The notes below the pieces were generated by a model that was not told where the DNA came from, made no database searches, and worked only from the letters and a program-made list of their open reading frames with translations. The translations under genes and the position numbers were made by a program. A stretch of DNA of 64,000 nucleotides from Norana najaformis. Its lineage: Eukaryota > Annelida > Clitellata > Crassiclitellata > Hormogastridae. Positions 55,795-64,000 of this stretch are shown here, piece after piece (position 1 is the stretch's first letter; the number at the start of each line of letters is the position of its first letter). Location: NCBI GenBank assembly GCA_964023275.1, contig OZ029921.1:8919306-8983305 (forward strand). Direction: 5' to 3'.

Positions 55795-56085
55795 ATTCTA
55801 CAAAACAGTCTCTTGTCATAAAGCCATGATATTCACAGACTTACATGTAGTAGACAATATCGACCGTATAGGCCTGCAGTAAATCATCCTCTATGCAGTC
55901 ACACTTGAATGGTAAGCCCACGCAAGCCCATTCACGAACCGATGACATACTATTGCTGTGCACATGTAGCCGACGTGATTCCCCTCCATATCTACACCCT
56001 TAAGTAAAAGATAAGCACACTAAGTCTTGTTGGCTCTTTGTCGTTAATGTTGGTCAGAGGTGTTTGACTACAAACATTGGGTCCA

Positions 56086-56333
56086 AAGCATAAATAAAAA
56101 GTAAAGCTCTCGTGTCCCTAAAGAAGCGTAGGGTAGGCGACGATTCCCTGCTTTTCGGCGCTCGGGTCAGCAGTGGACGAATCCCAAGGTCCTGCGTGGA
56201 CACAGGGCCAGTGCATCACAGGACTTTACTTTCTGTAGCAAATTATCTACTTGGTGAAGATGTTTTGACTTATGTACATGCGGAGCGCACGCACCGCCGC
56301 TCTACGTCTACAGCATAAATAAAAAGTAAAGCT
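56086..56333. mobile_element. 204-bp insertion flanked by a 22-bp direct repeat
   Basis: An identical 22-bp A-rich sequence (core GCATAAATAAAAAGTAAAGC) lies at 56086-56107 and 56312-56333. The 204 bp between contain a B-box-like GGACGAATCCC near 56176. Long A-rich target duplications are typical of LINE-machinery insertions such as SINEs. No similar copy was found in the window. Confidence 0.5.
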
Positions 56334-57144
56334 AGCAGCGCACGGTGTGGCAGTTCTTATTCAACCTATTTCGCTAAGCCTGTTTCTTTTTGGGTGGTAC
56401 GACACCATTTGTGTTTCGCACTACTTAACTACGATCGTGCGAAAGACCGCTTCCCGCGATCTGTCGTACGTAATTAAAGCTTTAACTTATATCGGCATCG
56501 AGTTGTCCTTAGGGGGCCCTAAACTTAGGCTATTGGCCTAAATCGAATGCTGGGGCCACTTCGATCAAGCGGTGTTCTACGGACAAAATTTGGAGAGTAG
56601 GTGAATGGAGTCTTGAAATTTAATATGGGCACATATATTTTAATTTAATTAAAGCACAAATCGTTAAAATACAAGAAACGAATAAAGTGACTGAAACAGC
56701 TTAAATTATTACGCTATCATTAATCATAAAACATACATTTAGGCCTATTGTCTGGTGGCAGGTTCGCCACAGAAAGTAAAGTAGGGCTTATACAGAAAAG
56801 ATTGTGCCCAACATCTGAAGTAACAGCAAAATTGTGAAAATTATTTTCTTTCTCTTCCTTGCGCATTAGAACTGTCGAGAAAGTAAAAATTAACAATCAT
56901 AGATATCATTCAGTACACAAGGAGTATTCTAAGATCTTTGTTAATATGTTTTTGTCAATTCTCCAATTGTCAATCTGACCTTCGGATAAATAACTGTCTA
57001 GCGCTCTTTTATCGGCCACGGCCCTACTACGGTGCTCCGTAAATCGTCTTACTATTTTTTGCCCCGATGTATTTATGATCCCTCAGGAACATTATTATTG
57101 TTGCTGTTGTTATTGTTATTAACTCTGTCTTGGCCCTTTGGCGA
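56334..57144. other. Unassigned intergenic sequence
   Basis: No gene or repeat recognised. Confidence 0.4.
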
Positions 57145-57390
57145 ATCGTGATTTCTACAGCGCCCAAAAAATGCCAAGTCGGGGGAACCAGCTTATTCAA
57201 AACAAAAAGCGTAAAGTAGGAAGGGTTCGGTTTCAGGTCACGATCCAATAGACTCAATAGTCAGACAGAGACAGGCAGACGGCTACGGTGAATGGTGTTT
57301 GGAATTGTAGCCAAATAGAGATAAGGGGAAGAGGAAGAATCAGGTAGAATTTGTGGAAGAAGAGTGTATCCGGGTCTCTGATTCAGATTT
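57145..57390 (-). mobile_element. 5'-truncated CR1/L2-like LINE 3' end (family copy 4)
   Basis: Shares the UTR core with the other copies (on plus: TTTCTACAGCGCCCA, GGGAACCAGCTTATTCA, TTTCAGGTCACGATCC). It is more diverged. Confidence 0.7.
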
Positions 57391-58249
57391 ACTGACCTCT
57401 TCCAGATTATAAGTGCTTTAAATAAATAAATAAACTAGGCCATACGGCCCGCGGGCCATGATCCGGATCCCCGATTGGGTTCATCCGGCCCGCCAAGCCT
57501 TTCAAAATACTGATTTTTTGTCTTAAATTGTGAACTGCTTACTTTTTAACTGCGCGGTCTTAAAAATTTCCCATAATTCTTTCATTTGCCAACGCTGGTA
57601 CTCTGAATTACTTGCAAACCTTTTGGACGAGTTCACACACAGATTTCCAGATTTCAAGGAACATAACAATAATGACCTGAAGCTCTTTGCAGATCCATTT
57701 GGAACTGATCCGGCTGATGTCAGTCACACAAAGATAGCTTTCTAAGAGCGTGACCTTTAACATTTTACAGACAATATGTGTACGCAGAAGCTTTTCCAGA
57801 TCTGTCCAATCATACACTTAGGTATGTTACACTATTTGGCAGTAGGCCTACATATTGTTGTGAACAGCATTTCTCTAGAAAGGCAAATATTAAAACAAAC
57901 TCAGGATCACAGCTAACAGATGGACATTTAACTTGACTGCTTAGAATCGCTACATCTGTTGAAGCAGATAAAGAGTTAGTAATAAATAGTAAGTAAAAGC
58001 AATGTCAGGTATCCGATTAGTACAAAATATCAGAAAAATGTGAATTTGTGGTATCTGATCTTAAGATAGACAAATAAAATTATTATTCGTTAGTATGCGT
58101 TACGTTGCTTTGATTATTGGTGAAATTTTGTCTTCGGTCCCAAAGTCATGGAAAATGGTAATGTGGTCCTTCACTCTAAAAGGTTGGACACCTTTGATCT
58201 AGGGTGATAGGTCTTAATAATCGTAAGTAGCATAGTATATTCATCAGTG
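57391..58249. other. Unassigned intergenic sequence
   Basis: A GC-rich 60-bp patch lies at 57440-57500. A 71-codon plus frame at 57530-57745 has no recognised family. Confidence 0.4.
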
Positions 58250-58545
58250 TTTAGATAGATAGATAGATTCCACCATGGGTTCAACGCCCGTAGGTGCCGG
58301 TACTGATCTCCGGTTTCAATGCCATCAGTCCTTAAGTGGCCACTAGTGACCATACATCGGCGGTAGATGGCAAGTCTTACCCGCCGAACCCAAGGTTATC
58401 TACGCAGTGAAACTGCTACTCATTTTACTACTGCCCTCTGGCGAGTAGCGGCTGAGTCGACCTTTATGGGGCAAGCGGGATTCGATCCCGCTTCCTTCCG
58501 CTCTTCGTGCCAGCGTGTTACCAATCGGCCACCGAACCGCCAGTG
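58250..58545 (-). mobile_element. tRNA-derived SINE, apparently full length
   Basis: On minus it starts near 58545 with GGCGGTTCGGTGGCCGATTG, containing an A-box-like TGGCCGATTGGTAACACG. The B-box-like GGGATCGAATCCCGC lies ~50 bp further on. The body runs to ~58270 and ends in a TATC tetranucleotide tail at 58254-58266. It sits ~390 bp upstream of the KCC start codon. It would be transcribed by RNA polymerase III and moved by LINE proteins. Confidence 0.75.
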
Positions 58546-58934
58546 TTTACAACAATATAAAAGAAAGGAAAAGGCGAGTCTCATGCCTTTGTTGTTTCGA
58601 CTTTGCATAGTCTCTACAGTTGTGGACACTAGAGTGTATTATTTTCCAGTATGAGAAAGCTAACTTCTTATGTTAGAAGGCATACTCGCTTTGCCGAAGG
58701 AGTTGCTTACTTACTTATTTATATTCTAATCTGACCCAAATAACACATAGTTACCCGACCTTATAAACTGATAAATATTATCGACGAATTTCCGGCATCC
58801 GAGTGGCAGAAAAGGGAGGAGGAAATTATTTGACTGTGAATCACTGTCGTTTATATTAGAGGATCTGTGTGTTGGAGTATTTTACGAGGGGAAATCTGTT
58901 GGTCAAGCAACTGTCGTATTAGTTTTGTTTCAAA
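58546..58934 (+). promoter_or_regulatory. KCC gene 5' region
   Basis: Sequence between the SINE and the KCC ATG, presumed to hold the core promoter and 5' UTR. No clear TATA box at a sensible distance. Confidence 0.35.
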
Positions 58935-61900
58935 ATGTCGGCCAAACTGTTTGCGGAAGATGAAAATCGGAGGATTGACGACAACCGAGGAGGAGGGGGA
59001 GCTTTAGGAGGATCAGGAGGGCCTACCCCAGTCGTCAACTACGGGTCGACGCCTCAGCCCGTAACAGTAATCGATCGGAGACACGCTAATGGTATTCTTA
59101 ATAATTTTTTGTTACATAGTAGTGGTGACGACGACGAAAACGATGCTGTTGCCGCGATTTGGGACACTGCGGCCCAGTAATGTAAATAATTCATCCAGAA
59201 TCCAGACGACATTGTGGTTTCGAATAAACAAAATATTCAAGTGAAGATGAGCCCGAGCCTCTGTGTCACTGAACCCCTTAACGTCCCTAAAGTTCGTTAT
59301 TCCGCACTGAAATTCACTCAAACTTAGCCTTAATAGTGCGTTTGAATCAGCTGTTTCTGATCACATAGCTTTTTGGTCAGAAGTCAACATTATGATTAAG
59401 ATTTATTTGAAAATGGCTGCTTATGTCATCATACATCATCTGTGAATTTTTCCAACAGTTGAGATGGGTTTACTTACTTTCGTTTCAACTCAAAACTGAA
59501 AACAGTCCTCTTTCACAAATCCTATACAGACTCCCCTCTTCCTCTTATCTCTTTTTCCACTCCAATCCCAAACACCACCCCATAGCTGCCATGCTTTCTC
59601 TCTGCCTGACGTTTGGATCTTGACCTGGAACCGAGCACTTCTGCCCATCGATTTTGTTTTGACTGAGCGCCTGTGAATGAGCTGGTCCCTGTGACGTGGC
59701 TTTCATTGGGTGCAGTAGAAGCCTTGGGATTATGATTACGGTTCTTTGTTTTTAGCTTTTGCTTTTTCTGTCCACCTTGTTTAATGATCTTTGGCCCTTT
59801 GTGGCCTTTGAAATTTGTCTGATATTTAAACCTTTTCTCAAAAGATGGAGGGATGGATGAAGAGATGTTTTTCTGCAGTTTTTATTTTTATGTTATTCCA
59901 ATCACTTGTTACACGCACACGATCAACAAACTGAGTTTAGTTTTTGTTCTCTATTTCAGCCGATGGATATATTGCTCTTAGGGGTAAATTCATTTTGTTT
60001 TCTTTTTTATTTTAGTTATATTTTTGGGTTTGACAGATGGTTGATTTTTTTGAGAGAAAGAGAGAGAGAGAGAGACAGAGAGGCAGAGAGAGAGAGACAG
60101 AGAGAGAGAGAAACAGACGGACAGACAGAGACGGAGACAGAGAGCATAAATTGGATTTTGAGCTGAAATTTGTGATTGGCTTAGCAATTCACTGCTTATA
60201 AATTTCAATTGCTGTTTGCCAGTTTTCATTATTTTCTGATTTCTGGAATGTTTTTTGAGGTGTTGATGTTTTCTTATTTCCTGGTCATGTTTCTGGAATG
60301 ATTGTTTACAGTATCTATCCTCACATTCTGGTCACCGCCTGTTTGTTTTACTAGTTTTGATTGAATCTGGATTTGATTGAATCTGGATCCGATTGAACCT
60401 GGATTTGATGATTTGATTGAATCTGAATTTGATTGAATTTGGCTGTGATTTTCCTCAGGTTCTGCATCTGGAATAATGGAAAGCGACAAAGACTTGCTGG
60501 TTGTTGATGTGCCAGACATCCCTGACAAGGAGATGGCACTCTATGAGGTAGGCCCTACCTAGCATCTTCTGTCTAGGATCTTTTTTACTCTGAGCTCCTA
60601 AACAGACTTACTTGTTTCTTTTTGTTCAGTTGTTTATCCTTAGTCTTTTCCATGTCCTCTTCCATACCATCATTTTCTTCTGTCTTTACATGTGTACATA
60701 CATACATGCATGCATGCATACAACGGCTTGATTTCTGTATGTGTACATTTTGATTGAATGTTGCCGTATGTCTCTTTTTCTCTTGCACGCCTTTCTCCTC
60801 CTCCTTCTGCCTTTCCTTGCCCTCCTATTTCTTATTTATTCTGAGTTGTATAACTTTTGTCATATGTTGGAGTAATAATGTTTCTCTTTTTTTTACGCTA
60901 TAGGAAGAATCACACCAGCGACCTTTTGTTTCAAACATCATCAGTCGTTTAGCTAACTACGAGGGTGGAATGGTTCCACAGTTTGAGGGTGATGAAGAAG
61001 ATGGGGACTCCAAAGGGAAGAAGAAAAAGAAGAAGGCACCACCAAGGGTAAATTTCAAGAGATGGTGGTTTGATGTTGGGTCTTTTGCAACGTTTGATGT
61101 TGTTGGTCCATCGTTATGGATTGGTTTTCCTAGAAATTTAAGAACTTTTGAGCTCTTGTTCTGGTTTTACGTTACATTAATATGATACTGATTTTGCATT
61201 TAGTAGATATGGCCACATGTGACAGAATGGCTAACTGGTCAGGTGCTTATATCTTATGTGGATTGGTGAGTTGTCTTGAGAAGGTGCAAGTTTGGAGACT
61301 TTGAACAAGTTCTTCATGCATGATAGTTTGAGTTTATTCCTTAATACTTTGCTTATTACACAATGATGCTATATAAATGTTAGAAAATAAAATAAGTAAG
61401 TGATTGTTGATGGTTTCCTGTACGTTCCTGTTGTAGTCAACAAAACTTGGAATGATGATGGGCGTCTATTTTCCCTGTATTCAAAACATCTTTGGCATCA
61501 TCCTATTCATTCGTCTTGCCTGGGTCGTTGGCATGGCTGGCTGGTTGCAGGCTCTTGGAATCATAATTCTTTGCTGTGCTTGTGTAAGTTCTAGTTGTCA
61601 TCTGACTCACTGTTTTGGCAGTATTTGTTGGGATATTATATAAGATTCTCAGATTTTATAGATAAATGCTAACTATATTTTTAAGATTTCCATCATCACC
61701 TTACCCTGCAATAATGCTGTCATCAAGCAGTGAAAGGACCCAGTGTTTGACAGTTATGGGGTACTGAACTTAATTAATATTCGTAACTGCAAGTGCCGAA
61801 TTTTTGTGGCACGAAAGAAAGGAAATTTTTTCAAACATTGAACTCGTGTTACATGAAATAAACAAACAATGAATGCCATAATTTAGGACCATCTGAACTG

Positions 61901-64000
61901 GCGTGGGTCTGATATGGAACATTAGGATAATAAAACTATTGTTACACAAAACGTCAGTCAGCCAAGTTTAGAAAAGTGTTTGCCCAGTGCCCACTCTGCC
62001 CTCCCTGAATTCGTCACTGCAGTGCAGTGCTGGATTGAGATTATGTTTTAATATACTACAGGTAGAAGAAAGAATATCTGTTGTCATTTGCCTTAGTTTT
62101 TTGTCAGTTGTAGAACTTATATGATTGCTTATCTAATGTCAGTGACGGGAAGCGGTTTTGTTTAGGCTATAATAACGGCAGTGTCCATGAGTGCGATTGC
62201 CACAAATGGTGTTGTGGCTGGTGGTGGGTCATACTTCATGATCTCACGCGCACTTGGACCAGAGTTTGGAGGAGCTGTTGGAATTCTCTTCTACCTGGGA
62301 ACGGCTGTTGCTGCCTCGATGTATGTCGTGGGTGCCATCGAAATATTTCTGGTCAGTTATTTCAAATCACTAAAACATTCAACTGTGTCCTTCTTTCCAA
62401 TTCTGTTGCCATTATGATTTCAGTAACTGCACGTTATTATTTGTTATTAACCTGTTAATTTTTATTAACCTGTGATAGCAATGATCCCTCAGGATTTAAG
62501 AAAGTCTGGAGAGAAATCCTGTTGGGAATGAGAAATTCTCATTAGTATTTGGCACACTGGCACAGTAAAAATGACACAGATGGTGACTGCATTGAAGTAC
62601 TTGATTGAAATAACCATGCACATTGAGCAAAATTATCATTGCTGTGTTTCCGACCTATAAGTTGCAGTTTTTAATTCTATGGATACGTCTTATTGAAAAG
62701 TTCAACCTATGTGCAGAAATTTTAAAAAATTTCAAACAACTTATATTTAGCAAAGATCAGTAACAAATAAAATAAATTATATTGCTTTTAGTAAAAGCAA
62801 AATTTGCATTTCGAATGCAGTAATAGGCTTACTACAGCACAATTTGGACCAGATAAATTAGTGCAGTGTCATCTGTTTTTTGTTAAATTGGATTAAACTT
62901 GCAACTGCAGACCATGTAGATCTTTAGTAGGTTTAGTTAGTGCTGATTTTGATAACTAATAATAGATAGACATAATATTTAAATGCGTATTTGTTTTAAT
63001 CATAGCCCAAACAGGTTATCTTTAGCTTGTGGCTGCCTCGGCCATCTGACTAGTCTCTTAAAGATCTGAAAATATTGTATATTTTGTGTGTAATTTTAAG
63101 GGATCATTTATACGTCATATTAAAACATAAATATTATTATTACTATTTTTTGTAAATTGTGTAAATGTAATAATCTGTAAACAGTAGTGTCCTTTGTGAT
63201 TACTTCTGTGTGACAATGGTTGTAATGCTTTAGTGGATGTTTGTGGGGTTGTTGGTTGTTTAGCAATACATGGTGAAAGAGGCGGCAATATTTACTCCGA
63301 TCTCTGTTCCGGAATATGCATTCAACAATTACCGCATCTACGGCAGTTGCCTCTTCATCATCATGTTCATCTGGGTCCTTGTTGGCGTTCGATTTGTCAG
63401 CAAGGTGTCCGTTCTGGCACTCTTCTGTGTGATCATCTCCATTCTCTGCATATACATTGGTTTTTTTGTTGCCCATCCAGGCAGAGGACCAGAGTAAGTG
63501 AACTGTAGTTATGTGTTGTCTGTCTTACTTGGTCTTTGGCTTCTTAAGAGATGCATGACTGATTGCGTCTCACATTCCTGGCTCACTCACCATTTCCGTT
63601 CACTCGCTTGCTTACAGCTCGCTCATACGTATATTCACTCACTCACTCACACTTGCTCACTTGTTTTCTCGGCAGCTTCTAGTGATTTGAGTTTTATTAT
63701 TTTAGCTAATTAACTTTCTATGCAGGTCGATTGATGGAATTTTTATTTTTATTTTTTGTATTTTAGGATATGTTATGTTGGAGAACGACTGATGTCTGCT
63801 GGAAAAATCTCAATTCAGAAATGCAATAACAATGAAACAGGGGATCTTTACAAAATGTTCTGTGGAAATTACTCTGATCCCTATGAGCTTAAAGACTCAG
63901 TCGACTGCAAGTACTTCCTCGCGCACGAAGTTGGAACTCGAGCAGGAATTCCAGGCTTAGCAAGCGGTGTTTTTTACAGTAAGCTCATTTAAATATTTTC
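58935..64000 (+). CDS. SLC12A (KCC): K-Cl cotransporter (KCC; SLC12A4-7 type), first seven exons, continues past the window
   Basis: Exons: 58935-59091, 60459-60547, 60904-61047, 61437-61583, 62166-62351, 63264-63493 and 63767-63978. All have GT/AG borders and continuous phase, giving 388 residues so far. A cytoplasmic N-terminus carries an acidic block ([20 protein letters not shown]) and a poly-Lys patch. TM1 is [20 protein letters not shown]. The family signature [20 protein letters not shown] and [20 protein letters not shown] follow. The next helices ([37 protein letters not shown]) lead to the long extracellular loop between TM5 and TM6. This loop has four cysteines and N-glycosylation sites (NNET, NYSD), as in KCCs. 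KCCs export K+ and Cl- together at the plasma membrane, controlling cell volume and neuronal chloride. The start is the first ATG of exon 1 ([13 protein letters not shown]), with a Gly-rich stretch after it. Confidence 0.95.
59480..59745 (+). mobile_element. 5'-truncated CR1/L2-like LINE 3' end in KCC intron 1 (family copy 5)
   Basis: The plus frame reads [32 protein letters not shown] and ends CLTFGS. The shared UTR in this orientation (TTTGTTTTGACTGAGCGCCT, GCTGGTCCCTGTGACG) and a GGGATTATGATTACGG end follow. It is the only plus-strand copy. Confidence 0.75.
60050..60145. repeat. (GA)n/(CAGA)n microsatellite in KCC intron 1
   Basis: GA-rich run with CAGA units. Confidence 0.93.

Overview
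The window is nuclear DNA of an animal. The evidence is spliced genes with GT/AG introns, three recognisable metazoan gene families, many non-LTR and LTR retroelement relics, tRNA-derived SINEs and dense tetranucleotide microsatellites. The repeat style and the multi-kilobase introns suggest a marine invertebrate such as a mollusc, annelid or ambulacrarian. The phylum cannot be fixed from sequence alone.

Layout. Positions 1-11152 are a repeat-rich block. Two arrays of a ~633-640 bp tandem repeat (1-2543 and 9799-11152) flank fragments of a USP48-like deubiquitinase. The catalytic His-box exons (2610-3149) lie before an N-terminal exon (7876-8029), the reverse of the order in USP48, and a broken Ty3/gypsy element (3353-7601, minus) sits between them. 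Minisatellites and intergenic DNA follow to ~14.8 kb.

From 25311 down to 16451 (minus) is a complete seven-exon UBE2Z gene for a ubiquitin E2 enzyme. Its introns hold a ~61-unit CCTG repeat (sense strand), a (GAT)n tract and a 0.65 kb minisatellite. Positions 24.4-28.7 kb carry two MITE-like elements and several retroelement relics. From 37289 down to 30245 (minus) is an eight-exon NEMP gene for an inner nuclear membrane protein, with LINE fragments in its introns.

Positions 37.3-52.3 kb are gene-poor. They contain SINEs, a 182-bp (AT)n tract, many microsatellites, and a very young non-autonomous LTR retrotransposon (44202-47913). That element has 680-bp LTRs differing at one seen base, a 4-bp target duplication, a polypurine tract and a tRNA-like primer site, but no recognisable gene. 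At 52499-55219 (plus) is an intronless reading frame for a 906-residue single-pass LRR membrane protein. From 58935 to beyond the window end (plus) are the first seven exons of a K-Cl cotransporter (SLC12A4-7/KCC type).

The intact genes are unrelated housekeeping or membrane genes and form no pathway. The parts most worth a second look are the USP48-like fragments with their flanking arrays, the young LTR element, the MITEs with recognisable target duplications, the CCTG tract in UBE2Z, and the family of 5'-truncated LINE 3' ends. Many open frames in this window come from simple repeats or begin at non-ATG codons, and these were left out.
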